The notes: a model not told the origin generated them from the sequence alone. 64,000 nucleotides of DNA from Carnegiea gigantea (GCA_029747015.1 JAKOGI010002796.1:21425-85424), one strand, 5' to 3'. Positions 48,872-59,946 are shown, numbered from the stretch's first letter. A program made the numbers and translations.

Positions 48872-49108
48872 AACAAATACCTCCACACCAAAATTTTGCT
48901 CTTTCTCAAGTAAAACAACTAAACTACCTAAAAAGAAATGAAAAATAAGAAAAAGAAAATCCTAACTCACTTTCGTAGGAATCACGGTAGCATTTAGCGT
49001 ATGCAACAAGCCCTTTAAACCCCTCGATTTCCCAAGTGGACTAGTAAGGTCTCATGAGGGTTTATAAGTGAAATATCCGCAAAAATTATTTCAAAAACAA
49101 AGGAAAAT

Positions 49109-49567
49109 CATGTTCAGGTTTGGGTCACTTTCAAAAAGTTCGGGTTTGGGTCACTTTCGGGTCAGCCATGTTCGGGTTAGGTTAAGTTCGGTTCGGGTAA
49201 AGTTTCGATTCAGGTCACTTACGGGTACCATGATCGGGTCGGTACTGGTTCGGTTTGGGTGGATTTCGGATCGGGTCTATTTCGGGTTGTCTACAATAGC
49301 CAAGTTCGGGTTAGGCATGGGTCAAGTATAATTTAGGTCAGGTGGGAATCAGTTCAATGTTTGGGTCAATATCGGATTAGGTGCAAATCGAATCAGATAT
49401 AAATTAAGTTGGATTAATTTTGAATCAGTATATGTTTTCATTGTAGTATTTTTAGTTCTTTACTATTAATTTGTATTTAAAAGATAAAACCATTTAATTA
49501 GACAAAATCATTTATTTTAAATTTCTCTTGTAATTCATACGTTAATGATCAATTGATTATACATTAT

Positions 49568-49570
<3 letters not shown>
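49109..49570. repeat. Degenerate TTCGGGT/GGGTC-rich repeat, left block
   Basis: Dense irregular copies of TTCGGGT, GGGTCA and GGTCGG over about 330 bp, then AT-rich sequence. It pairs in character with 50920-51205. The two blocks may be the arms of one repeat element, with the TA microsatellite between them. Confidence 0.55.
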
Positions 49571-49571
<1 letters not shown>

Positions 49572-49638
<67 letters not shown>

Positions 49639-49657
49639 CATATATATATATATATAT

Positions 49658-49690
<33 letters not shown>

Positions 49691-49714
49691 GATATATATA
49701 CATACATATATATT

Positions 49715-49774
<60 letters not shown>

Positions 49775-49811
49775 ATATATATATCTATATATATATATAT
49801 ATATATATATA
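49572..49811. repeat. (TA)n microsatellite, about 240 bp, with CATACATA interruptions
   Basis: TA repeat with repeated CATACATATA blocks. Long AT tracts such as this can form cruciforms and are prone to assembly error. Confidence 0.95.
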
Positions 49812-50919
49812 ATGGAAAAATTATATGGGATTAGTTCTAAATTTACTAAGAAAGTTAGTAAATTACAAACTCATCCCTAACCCTATATCAAATACGCTGT
49901 GTAATTATCTAAAGGATTATGTGTCATAAATCAAGTTTTAATCATCTCAATTGAGTTCATGAGATGAAAAAATAAGTGGACCAACCTAACGCAAATCATT
50001 TGTCGATGGTGTCATTTGTGAACCCCCAACACCAAAATATGCCTTGAAAAATGAAAACAAAGAAAGAAAATAACGAAATTTTATTTACACCCTGGTGTTG
50101 GTTTATAACTTCATGTTTGTCATATTTGGAGTTGGTAAATAGAAACAGATTGGTTCAAGTCTACATTTTTAGTAATCGAATCAATATTCTTTGATAGCTC
50201 GTTAAGTGACTATACATAAAAATTCAAAAATTTGTCTTTGTGGTATTAACAACTTGATTTGCATTTATTCAATGAGTCAAAACTAAAAAGTAACGACAAT
50301 ATATGAGTATGTGTCAATTAGAATTACATTTATGTGATTGTGAATGCTCATTATCGAAACTCGAGACTTGGAATTTAATTGTTCAAAATTCAAATGAGTC
50401 ACATTATTGTGAGATCATATGCAACAATGCAGTCTTCAATACAATTTTGTAGAATTAAACAGGTTATGAAGATGATTTAAAATCATAGATCAGTAGTGTG
50501 GAATTTTTTTGCAATGGTCACAAAATGATATTACGAATTTATCATCATAGCATGTATTATATTAAGTCATTAAGTGAATCAAACAGTAAAATAAGATTGT
50601 TAGATCCTAATAAGTTTAATGAATTGTAAACTATACTTATCTTTTCTTAATTCATATTGCAACAAAATATTTTTTCTCTTATATTTTTACTACAAATCTA
50701 TCAAATTAAAAACTTAAAACTATCAACTACTTTATTTTTTCCTCTTAAGTATTTAATTGATTTCATTTGTAAAAATTTCCTATTAAGTTGTTTTTCTTTT
50801 CCTATCTAAACTCAACTAATTGAGTTTGAAAAATTCAAAATTTCCCCCCAAAAGAGAAAAGACTAAAACCCAAAAGAAAGTTACTACTTATTCAAGTAAA
50901 ATTGAGTCCAGTAAGAATC
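49812..50919. other. AT-rich spacer, no gene seen
   Basis: No recognised coding or structural feature. Confidence 0.5.
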
Positions 50920-51205
50920 GGATCGATTTTAAATCAGGTACAGTTCAGTTTGGATTCGGGTTGTCCATTTTCTATTCACTCTGGGTCGGGTCACTACGGA
51001 TCGGGTTTGAATTAGGTCGGGTCATTTTGGATGTGGGTCATTGCAGATCATACTACAATTCGGGTTTCATTCGGTTCTGGATCAGTTTACTTTAGGCGCT
51101 CGGGTCCAAATCAGTTCATCTCATTCGGGTGTAGGTTCGGGTATGGATCTGAGTCGTTTGATTTGAGTTTCGAGTCTCGTGTCAGTTTTATCAGGTCTAA
51201 CCTAA
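50920..51205. repeat. Degenerate TTCGGGT/GGGTC-rich repeat, right block
   Basis: The same word family as the left block (GGGTCGGGTC, TTCGGGT, GGATCGGGTT), ending a few bases before the MULE target duplication. Confidence 0.55.
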
Positions 51206-51217
51206 CTAAAAATAAAA

Positions 51218-51520
51218 GGGCTTTTAGAATATAATAATCCCAACTTATGGTGTGATGGAAGATAATAAGGGGAACTTAAAAAATCCTTACCAGTAAGCTA
51301 TACTTTGAAGGGATTTAATTTTAGTATACCACCACCGAGTCGGAATCGTCGGAAAGGTGACATGGCTGTAGTTGATGCCTATGCGTAAATAAGAAGCAAA
51401 CAAAAAAAAAAAAAGAAAAATGGAAGTTTGACTTTGTTTAATTAATTGACTGTTTAATTTTTAACACATCAGGCTCTGTCCTTCCTCATTCTCTCTCCTT
51501 GCTCAGTCTCCATCCTCTTG
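51218..51520 (+). repeat. Left terminal inverted repeat of the MULE
   Basis: Inverted copy of about 54840-55142. It ends in CTCATTCTCTCTCCTTGC-like sequence shared by both arms. Confidence 0.85.
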
Positions 51521-51941
51521 AAATAAACCTTCCCACTTAACATAATTAAAACCTGCAAAAAGTAAAGGACACTAAATTTCTCCATCTCTCTCATCAAAAC
51601 CCTAGAGTTGGAGTGTTGCGAATTGGGAGCAAAATTAAGTATGTTTTCATCCTCTGCTGCTGCTAAAGTGGAAGTGGAAGGTGGTTGTTAGCAAACTTGA
51701 CAAGGAAACAGGGGGAGAAGGTGGAAAAAAAGCACAATCCTACTTTTTGGACTAAAGCGTGTAAAGATAAGCTTTTTTTTACTTAATTATGATTAATTGA
51801 AGGGTGTAAAGGACACTATGTTTCTGTTATTATTTATTGTTGGGTTGATCAAGGAATAAGGGTATATAATATGTCTGCTTTTGTAAATGTCGACCTAATG
51901 CATGTATGTTTTTATGTTTATCTATTTTTTAAACACTGTAA

Positions 51942-53575
51942 TTGAGGAAAATTAGTGTTGATGATATAGTTGTAGAGATTCGTCAAGGGAAAAAATTTGT
52001 AGATGATGTTAAGGTGGAATATGTTGGACGTGAAGTGTATGAGATTGAGCCTATTGAAATAGATAGGTTATCTAGGTTTGAGATAATTAGACTTGCTAAA
52101 GATACTGGGTTCACCAATGTGGAGGAATTTTACTATCTAATACCTAGAATGAGTTTGAGAGAGGGGTTGAGGACTTGTCATAATAATTTTGAATCATTAG
52201 ATATGGCTGCCACTACTGCTGTTCATAAAATATTGGTTGTGTATTTGACAAATGAAAACAATCAAATGTTTCCAATTGCATGGGCTGTTGTTGAAGGTGA
52301 AAACAATGACTCATGGAGTGGTTTCTTCAATATTTGAGGGACTGCCTTGGAGGCACAAATGGCTTTGGTTTGAGTTTTACATCTGATGAACACAAAGTGA
52401 TTTTCTTCTAATGTAAACTCTTTTTGGATTAGAGTTTCAAGCATATGACTGACCTTGTATTTTTTTTAAATACAGGCAATTCTTCATGCTCTGGCAACTG
52501 TATTCCCCAGATGTGAGCACCAACACTATGCTCGACATATATATGTAAATTGGAAGAAAACTCATAAGGGTGAAGAACTGAAGCTCTCATTTTGGAGTGC
52601 AGCAAAGACATACAACCAAACTGATTTCAAAGATGCAATTACGGCACTCAGACAAACCTCCCCTAAGGCAACAGAAGATTTTGAGCTTCAAAATCCAAGA
52701 CTATTTTGCAGGGCCTCATGAGAGAGGATTCAAAATGTGATGTTGTTATCAACAACATGGTTGAGACTTTCAATGCCTATGTTGCCCATGTAAGAACTAA
52801 ACATTTGATTGACATGTTAGAGGATATTAGAATGGATTTGATGGAGAGGATTATGGTCAAAAGGTCCATTATGGAAGTTTCTGAAGATGACATCTGCCCT
52901 AGAATAAGGAGCAAACTGGAGAAGGAAAAAGAAGAAGCAAGAAATTATTTTCCTGTTCCAACTGGCAACAAAGTTTTTCAGGTCAAACACAGGTTAGACA
53001 GCCTTGTCGTAGATCTCAACCAAGCTAAATGCACATGTAGAAAATAGAATCTCACAGGAATACCTTGTTGTCATGTCATTGCATGTGTAGCATGGATGAA
53101 GCAAGGTTCAGAAGGTTATGTGCATTCTTATTTCAAGAAGAAGAGATATATGATAACCTATGAAGGTTCAATATCTCCATGTGCTGGAGAGAAATATTGG
53201 CCTGAGAAGGACATACCACTGCAACCTCCACCAGTTAAGGTAGGGCCTGGTAGACCAAAGAGAAATAGAAGAAAAGATCCATATAAAGATCTAAAAAAGA
53301 CAGGCAGGTTGATAAGATATGGAAGGCAAATGGTGTGCACCAACTGCAAGACTGCTGGTCATAACAAGAAAGGATGTCCTCAATCAGCACAGTCTACTTA
53401 TGGCAAACCACCTCCACAAAAAAGGCAACGGGGCAGACCAAAGAAACAACCTGAGCTTCTCAGTGAGCCAAGAGAGCAAGGAGCAGCAGCTACTAGAAGT
53501 AGAGAAGGAATTAGGGGCAGGAGAGATAGAGGGAGAACAGCTAGGGTAAGTGTTTCACATTTGACCTTTTTTTAA
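51942..53575 (+). pseudogene. MuDR-type MULE transposase, internally deleted and frameshifted
   Basis: The N-terminal piece (51942-52337) has SRFEIIRLAKDTGFTNVEEF, the plant MULE N-terminal domain. It then joins directly to NNQMFPIAWAVVEGENNDSW of the catalytic core. The zinc-binding and early catalytic part, with the first catalytic Asp, is missing. A one-base shift near 52330 precedes LQYLRDCLGGTNGFG. After an intron-like gap (acceptor AAATACAG at about 52475) come HALATVFPRCEHQHYARHIY and LSFWSAAKTYNQ, then another shift near 52715. The C-terminal part has a SWIM finger (CTCRK, stop, NLTGIPCCHVIAC; a conserved Trp is now TAG at 53046) and a CX2CX4HX4C knuckle (CTNCKTAGHNKKGC) near 53336. 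It cannot make active transposase. Confidence 0.9.
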
Positions 53576-54168
53576 ACAATTTTTTTTTTCTGGTTTTAGA
53601 TATTAATTTTTTATTTTTCAATGTCCTAGGATATTCCATCTTCACCTATACCATATTATTAATTTTTTATTTTTCAATGTCTTAGGGCCTCTTATTGCCA
53701 GTCAAGCATCAGTAGCAACCAGCAGCTCAAAGCCTTTTATTAGGCCTCCATATTCAAGATTCCAACTTTCCTGCAGCCTTTAAGTGGCAGATTTGTACAT
53801 TGAAATAGTCAAATTTAGGTGTGGTGTTCTTTGTTATGTGTTAAACTTATATAATTTGGATATCAGATGTGTATGCTTGAGGCCTAATGTGCCATGTTTA
53901 CAGTGATTTTTAAACCCTTTTTGCTCATTTTGTTAACAGACGATGAAAGTAATGACTATTTTAGATCATTACTTGCTCATTAGTTGCTACCAAGCACAAT
54001 ATTATAATGACTATTTTGGATTACGTGCTTTTGTAGCAAAATATTTCACAACTTTCATTCTTTTCATTCATTCAATGCAAAGTATAACTACCCAACCAAA
54101 TTCATCTACCCAAATAAATAGTTACAAAACTTCAACATCAACTCCTTACACCTGCCCACACCATACCA
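53576..54168. other. MULE internal spacer between the two convergent genes
   Basis: 3' flanks of the transposase and GRF genes. It holds a short duplicated phrase (TATTAATTTTTTATTTTTCA at about 53602 and 53658). No gene was seen. Confidence 0.5.
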
Positions 54169-54720
54169 TCAATTTTCCCTAATAATAACTACCACAACAA
54201 AGAAAATAGTCAGATACATCCACATTTTATGCAACCCCCACTTGTTTGCAGCTGTAAGTTTTAGTGCCATGAGTTCATCCTTCATGCCTTCATTTCTTGT
54301 TCAAGTCTTCTCCTCTTCTCCTTCTCCTTAACAATCTTGCTTCTCAATTTTGCATTCTCTTCTTTCAACATTTACAACTCATCAGCATTTATTGCATTCT
54401 CTTTATCTCATTTGAAAAACCCACAATCTTCATTAGCCTACAAACACACAAAATTAACACATCAATTGTAGATTGCACCCAATCATTAAACCCTAATTTT
54501 CATCAATCCACTAATGTATCCCTATTTTGATTTCACTTACCTTCCACAATTGACATCCAAAAAACTTTCTCCCCCTATTTGGGGGTCTTCTACATATTTG
54601 ATATATAGCAGGTAAGTCATAAAAACACTTCACTATGTCTAGAATTGAGCTCTGACTACTTGAATTTAATGTCTTCCCAGAATTTGATGACCTGGCAATA
54701 TATATTGTTCTACCAGACAT
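54169..54720 (-). pseudogene. GRF-type zinc-finger gene carried by the MULE, broken
   Basis: Exon 1 (54720-54541, 60 codons) starts MSGRTIYIARSS and carries the GRF finger core (PPNRGRKFFGCQLWK). The donor is AAG/GTAAGT at 54540. Exon 2 starts at 54437 after TTTGTAG and continues ANEDCGFFK, where the usual final Trp of the finger is TGA. A coiled-coil-like stretch (MLKEENAKLRSKIVKEKEKR) and a C-terminal hydrophobic segment (MYLTIFFVVVVII) follow in a shifted frame, to TGA at 54169. The second zinc ligand appears to be Tyr (CFY) instead of Cys. GRF finger, coiled coil and tail membrane segment is a familiar plant arrangement. Its role in a MULE is unknown. Confidence 0.75.
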
Positions 54721-54839
54721 GTTCACCTCTTGGAACGGATCTCCATTTCGAGCTTTCGTTTTTTTCTCTCTCTTCAAAATCACGTTGTTTGCTTTGAAGA
54801 GGAGGGAGACTGAGACAGAGATTTCGTAAGGATAGAGAA

Positions 54840-55142
54840 TGAGAGGAGAGGGAGACTGAGGAAGGAGAGAGAATGAAAAAGGAGAGAGCCTGATGTGTCA
54901 AAAATAAAACAGTCAACTAATTAAACAAGGTTAAACTCCCATTTTTCTTTTTTCTTTTTTGTTCGCTTCTTATTTATACATAGGCACCAACTACCGCCAT
55001 GCCACCTTTCTGAGAGTCCAACTTGGTGATGGTATACCAAAATTACATCCCTTCAAAATATAGCTCACTGGTAAGGATTTCTTAAGTTCAGCTTATTATC
55101 TTCCACTATCCCATAAGTTGGGATTATTATATTCCAAAACCC
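54840..55142 (-). repeat. Right terminal inverted repeat of the MULE
   Basis: Inverted copy of the left arm; TIR sequence includes ATCCTTACCAGTGAGCTAT and TAAATAAGAAGCGAAC on the minus strand. The promoter of the minus-strand GRF gene would lie in or next to this arm. Confidence 0.85.
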
Positions 55143-55151
55143 AAAATAATA

Positions 55152-55427
55152 TGCAAGTTCTTTAAAAGCAGTTCTTATCCAATGATAGATCATGCATATG
55201 TACAGGAGACTTAAGAGTTTAATTGAGCTAAATATCATCTGGAAAACTCTAAATTAGATGCAAGCAATGGCACTACATCACATCACATCAGGTGCCACCC
55301 TCTGAATACTGAAAAAGTTTGATCACTCTATGGGGTGAAAAATACATATGATTAAGAGGAGAATTCACGAGGATCTACTCTTTTCTTGGGGCCCCGGGGG
55401 GGGGGGGGAGTGTTTTGTTTGGAGGCT
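55152..55427 (-). other. 3' flank and probable 3' UTR of the BTB gene
   Basis: Between the MULE and the BTB stop codon. It contains a G-run (about 55396-55410). No other gene was seen. The MULE lies within 290 bp of the stop codon. Confidence 0.45.
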
Positions 55428-56818
55428 TTACACAAGGGGAGCGCCAAAGGATGCAAGTCTCTTTTTCGCGACTTTTGATCTATAACACCACACTTCAAAA
55501 GCCTCAGTTAAATCTGGATAGTTGATATGCTGATTTCCTAACCACTCAGTCAAAATCTCTGCTTGATCCTCAGACGGCAATGCCAGTATGATTGAGACAA
55601 ATGCAGACTCGATAGTCTGCCACATTTCACAATCTACTTTCAGTCCCAAATTTTCCTGTTCAGTGCCAGTTGAAGGAGCATCGATCGCAGGTTTCGTGGC
55701 TCGTGCAAATGGAAGCCATAGCTTCACCATTTGAAGCCTCTTTGCAGTTGGCATGATAACATTTCCATATCCTACTGCTTCTAAGACTTTGGCTGCGACC
55801 TCAAGCACCTTCAACTTTATACCCAGTGTCTCAACTTTGGAACTTGCTTGCTCGACAATCTTTAGAACTGCATCAGAAAGCTCTGACCATGAATTGACTA
55901 AATCCCGCATTATTTCCAGTTTGCTAGAAATCTGGCAAGCCCACGATAGATCTGATAGGTATGATCGAAGAGAATCACACTTTTCAGCATCAAAATGCGC
56001 TTGCTTTGGCTCATTCAGTAAGGAATCTACAAGGACACTAAATCTTGATAGTAACTTTTTCATGGATTCTCTCACCTCAAACTTTATCTCATCACATGCA
56101 GGTACAAGAGGTACATCATCATCCTCATTAAGCATGTACTCGAGTTGCTCCTGTGCCGAACATTTGAGATCATGCAATGATGAAGGTGGTGACGAAGTGG
56201 CAAATCGAAGGGCTGATAAGAAAATCCTCAAAATGAGGGCCAGATCAACTGGTTGAAGGCGGGCAAGAACTGGGCTTGCTGTGGGTCCCATGGGTGGTAT
56301 AGTTCGTAAAATTGCCTCTTCTTCCCCCTCCTCCCAAGGGATAGCCTCCAAGTACTCCACACAAGAGGAAACAATTCGTGGGCATCCTAGCTCAACAGCG
56401 ACACGAAGGATGCCAAGGGCGTTTCTAACTCCATGCCAACTTTCAGAAATCAGGCTGTCAGAAACAACATAGAGGAGCCGTAGAAGAGTGATACTGTAGT
56501 CAAAGTCACATTCTTGGCAATAGACCTCGACACAACTTCGTGCATCGAGGATTTGACATGTCGGCCAAGTGTCAGAGAGGCGGTCAGCAAAGTACTTACT
56601 TTTCTCAGTGAGGACGGAGGAATGACAATATAACCACTCATCCCGACCTTCAAGGGTGCGAAGTCTAACGACAACATCACTTGTTGATCGGTCACCTAAT
56701 CTGAATGGTATATCTGTTCCATTTCCCTGCTAGAGGATCAGTAAGCACACTAGATGAAAGCACACATGAATAAAGTACGTGTGCCAGCAAAAGGATCATG
56801 GAATTTAATACATACCAT
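55428..56818 (-). CDS. BTB/POZ domain protein, orthologue of Arabidopsis At3g05675
   Basis: Coding exons are 56818-56816 (the ATG only) and 56726-55428, giving 433 residues (the Arabidopsis protein is about 440). The BTB/POZ domain occupies residues about 12-115: LGDRSTSDVVVRLRTLEGRD, EWLYCHSSVLTEKSKYFADR and WPTCQILDARSCVEVYCQE. Next come YLEAIPWEEGEEEAILRTIP and LARLQPVDLALI, a long helical middle, the KRLQMVKLWLPFAR motif, and ALPSEDQAEILTEWL with AFEVWCYRSKVAKKRL near the end. Known: BTB proteins of this kind are thought to be CUL3 adaptors, but a specific target is not known to me. The intron (56815-56727, 89 bp, GT-AG) sits directly after the start codon. An in-frame ATG 12 codons upstream (56851-56849) is a possible alternative start. 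The gene is intact. Confidence 0.95.
56727..56815 (-). other. 89-bp intron directly after the BTB start codon
   Basis: Donor GTATGT follows ATG; the acceptor CTAGCAG precedes GGAAATGGAACAG. With this intron the protein starts MGNGTDIPFRLGDRS, 11 residues before GDRS, the same spacing as MKVDVRPSYLI before GDRS in Arabidopsis. Confidence 0.8.
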
Positions 56819-57026
56819 TGCAAGAATTTCACAACAGAGATCATGAGTCATGACAAACCAAAAGAAGCAGGAATTTGGTGGCAACGTAGGTGAATTGCTA
56901 CATGAATCTCAAGGAACTTTAGTTTATTCTATAGCATGATCAATTTGTATTGAATGATTGGATGGACGTTCACCCATTCGTGAAGCAACGATGAAGGGAG
57001 GCTGACAAGGCACGTTAATGATTCAG
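56819..57026 (-). promoter_or_regulatory. Probable spliced leader exon of the BTB gene with an upstream ORF
   Basis: An acceptor-like CACTTACAG precedes 57026. Within the leader, 56977-56924 encodes a 17-codon upstream ORF (MGERPSNHSIQIDHAIE, then TAA). Further upstream ATGs are present. A TGA in frame with the main ORF lies about 20 codons before the 56851 ATG. This is inferred from splice signals only. Confidence 0.4.
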
Positions 57027-57059
57027 CTGTAAGTGTGCGACAGTTCTACCAGTCCAAGG

Positions 57060-57170
57060 GCTGTACTCTGCAAATCCAAATCCAAATCCAAATCCAAATC
57101 CAAATCCATATCCCACTTTATCCTTTTTCTTTTTTTTTGGGGTGGGGGCGGGGGGGGGGGGGGGGGAGTG
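57060..57170. repeat. (CCAAAT)n hexanucleotide tract and long G-run
   Basis: About seven CCAAAT units at about 57068-57108, then T-rich sequence and a G-rich run of about 30 bases at 57140-57170. Probably in the BTB 5' intron. CCAAAT is not the plant telomere repeat (CCCTAAA). Confidence 0.8.
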
Positions 57171-57314
57171 GGGTTCAAATGTAGCAGCCTCACTTCTTAT
57201 TGCACGAACAGACTTGACCAATATCTAGAAATTTTGTATGTTTTTGGTTGAAGGTAAACTGTCGAGTACGCATAAGTAATGTGCGTGTATCAAGTATCTA
57301 AACAAGGTACCCAA

Positions 57315-57395
57315 CATGAAATGCAGAATATAAGAATCATATTCCCCCCCCCCCCAAATCAAAAAAATGAAATGAAGAATATGAGAATCATATTT
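57315..57395. repeat. Short local duplication around a C-run
   Basis: GAAATGCAGAATATAAGAAT and GAAATGAAGAATATGAGAAT are near-identical words about 50 bp apart, separated by a run of C. The duplication was probably made by slippage. Confidence 0.6.
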
Positions 57396-59946
57396 GGCAG
57401 AGCTTAAACATGGTTTATTGGTTCTCATATTTTGGCAATCTGACATTTTGAGTTTTGAATCACCCCGCTTTAGCCCTGAGTACATTTATAATTAAACTAT
57501 GTGTTCCAACTTAGAAACTCAGCAACGCCATATATTCTACATTGTAAGTGCTGATTTAAAATCTTGTCACCAATAATCGGATACAAATATTTACACAGGT
57601 ATAAGTTTGTGTAGAAGAAAATAAGGAAAATCAGGATAGAAGTCAGATCACACTCATTCATCAGGTTTCACTAAGTAATAGTATTCATCCATGAATACTT
57701 ACAGGATTCTCCATTCAATTATGCAGCAGCTCTCAATGTTGAAGTAACCAATCATTGCGACTCCTTGTTCAGAAAACAATAAAAGTGGATATTAGCATTT
57801 CACGATAACACAGCACAATAGAAGTGCACAAAGGTGCTCAATGACCAATACAGCTAACCACCAAAACTGAGGTGGAAACGACCAGGCTAGTGGGAGTCAA
57901 TAGTTAATTTCCTATAACAGCCCCCTTTCAAGTCTTTCAGGCAATCAAACTTTTCAGAGGGTGAATTGTCTTGCAATAAAGCATGGATAACAGATCTAGA
58001 AACTTAGCCATAACATAGCAATTATTCTAAGTAAAACAAAGTCTATTTATGAAATATAGCGACCTTCAAAGTCTTTCCACAAAACAGAATTCCATTTTAT
58101 GATCCAATTCAACCCTCAAGATGCGCCATCACAAATTCATGATCCAAGTCAACAGCAAAGGTCAAGGAGACTCATTTCAGTTATACACTGCACTGGTCAA
58201 ATGTCCGTGACAGCCAAGGCAGAAAACATTATTTCAGTCAAATCTTTATCTGGAATTTCAGCAGCTTCTGTTTTCATAATCTATCTCACCCAACAAGACA
58301 AGCACACAGGACCATACACCTGCAGACTAGACATGAAAATAGCAGAAATAATGAACTTTTCATGGTATAACATCCAAACCCATGTACAGTAGTATTATGA
58401 TTCAAAGTGGCTAGGTGAAGGATTTTTTTTTCCTTTGGTTTGGGGGCAGGGGGGTGTTTAGAGGGATTGACATTTGATCAGTATATAACGAACAGAGCAG
58501 TAGGGGAGGTGATTGTAGGGAGAAAATTATTCAGCATGGCGGGTACATTGCTTCCAGCCCATGGAAAATGCTAGTCTTTGTGTCAATTCAGCTCAAAAAA
58601 GAATCTCCAAATGTCAGGCACTACATGTCAATTTGTTCCCCCCAAGTTGAGAGAAATATCATGCATAAAAGACGCGTACAGTTTTGACATAGAAGTACCC
58701 GGTACAAATTGGTTCCAAGTCTGGATATGGTATCGAGCTTTGTTTTCTTTACCTTAAAAGAAAAAAAAAATTTCTTAGTTTTAAATGTGCTCCTTTACTA
58801 ATACAAACTGCAAGAGGTGTTGTTAGAGACAGACAAAATGGTATAGGCATCATTACCAGAGAATCTAAGGAGAGAGTTTCCAACCGCCTTTAGAACAACT
58901 CTAAAGTTCAAAATCACAAGCAACACTTAGTATCATTGATAGGCTACGACATTTGATACTTCAACCCTTGACTCCTGTGTCCCTCCATGTTTGATCATGT
59001 TCCAATTTTACCCCACATTAGTCCTCATCCCTTTGTACCAGCTTCATGGACCATGTTAATGAAAACAAACTATGAGTTTGAAAGCACAACTAAGATCATG
59101 TAGCGTACCTTCTTTTGTTTTCATTGAATCATGTATTGTACATTCACGTTGTACTATTTAATAGCAAAAACTTGAACCATAAGCAACAAACGTTTTGCAA
59201 AAAATTTCAAGACTACCATGGCCTTAAGCTCCATCGCTTTTAGCACCATTTTTAACGCACAGCATCCCGCGATACTCTCATAATTTCATTTCCAACAACT
59301 CATGAGTTAGCCCATAAACAAGCTTCCCTTACTGGGTCAAGCTCACTGCTCACCTAACCACATCGTTACATCCCACAACAAAATGAAGCATCACAAAACC
59401 AAGCCTGACTTAAAAGAAACCGAAGGCACGCTTGACCCAGAAACCAAATCAAAAGTGTCAAAATAGAGAGTATAACTGTCCCAAGAAGCAATTCTGGTCC
59501 CACCTCACTCCATCAATCATTCAAGTAAATAGATAGTCAATTTCAATCACAGCAATAAAGAGAACAAAAGCAACTCCACAATGTGATGCATTCAAACAAA
59601 CAATAAGAATGATTGAACTAGCTGATAGCAACATAAGTGCCTATAAATCAACTCTTGTGAATACAAAATCACTAGAATGAGGCCAAATGAAGCTAGAAAA
59701 CGAAATACCCACACTTTCAAATTGGGTATGCAATCTAAACCTCCAATTCAAATTGTAACCGTTGCTCAGAGCACCCAATAAAAAGAAAAGGGAAAAAAAG
59801 AACCATTTTTTTTTTTCAAGCCCTCGGAAACATACGAAATCAGATGCTTTGAACACAGAAAGTGAACTGGATTTATTTTCAACAAATCAAAGCTGAAACA
59901 GGAAGCCAAGAAGAAGATCATAAAGCAATAAGACTAATCAAATCAC
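57396..59946 (-). other. Likely intron sequence of the BTB leader
   Basis: No coding frame with a recognised domain. A possible non-coding exon ends with the donor AATCCT/GTAAGT at 57703. The plus-strand 97-codon frame at 58099 is unsupported. This region is called leader only because splice-like signals on the minus strand continue to 59947. Confidence 0.3.

Larger units (their letters stand above)
41894..49108 (-). mobile_element. Ty3/gypsy-type gag-only (LARD-like) element with two LTRs and extra internal sequence on the right
   Basis: The minus-strand LTRs are 48871-47148 (5') and 43392-41894 (3'), with TGYGCCAAAAA starts and GTATCGAACA-type ends. The primer-binding site TTTGGCGCCATTGCCGGAG is at about 47127-47145. 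A polypurine tract CTTGGGAGGGATATTTCTT lies just before the 3' LTR (43393-43411). The 3.76-kb internal region encodes Gag pieces but no protease, reverse transcriptase, RNase H or integrase. To the right of the 5' LTR, 48872-49108 repeats the end of the internal region (polypurine tract and about 215 bp beyond). The structure therefore continues as a second, truncated unit. It inserted into the hAT transposase pseudogene at 41893. Confidence 0.8.
51218..55142. mobile_element. Mutator-like element (MULE) with about 300-bp terminal inverted repeats
   Basis: The left TIR starts GGGCTTTTAGAATATAATAA at 51218; the right TIR (minus strand from 55142) starts GGGTTTTGGAATATAATAA. The two stay alignable for about 300 bp (to about 51520 and 54840) with scattered changes. 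The 9-bp flanks AAAATAAAA (51209-51217) and AAAATAATA (55143-55151) match at eight of nine, the expected size for Mutator transposition. Inside are a plus-strand MuDR-type transposase and a convergent minus-strand GRF zinc-finger gene, both broken. Confidence 0.85.

Noticed and set aside
55753..56256. 167-codon plus-strand frame over the BTB gene
   Set aside because: Antisense to the long BTB exon, whose protein matches a known family along its whole length.
57068..57108. Hexanucleotide tract as interstitial telomere repeat
   Set aside because: The unit is CCAAAT, not the plant telomere unit CCCTAAA.
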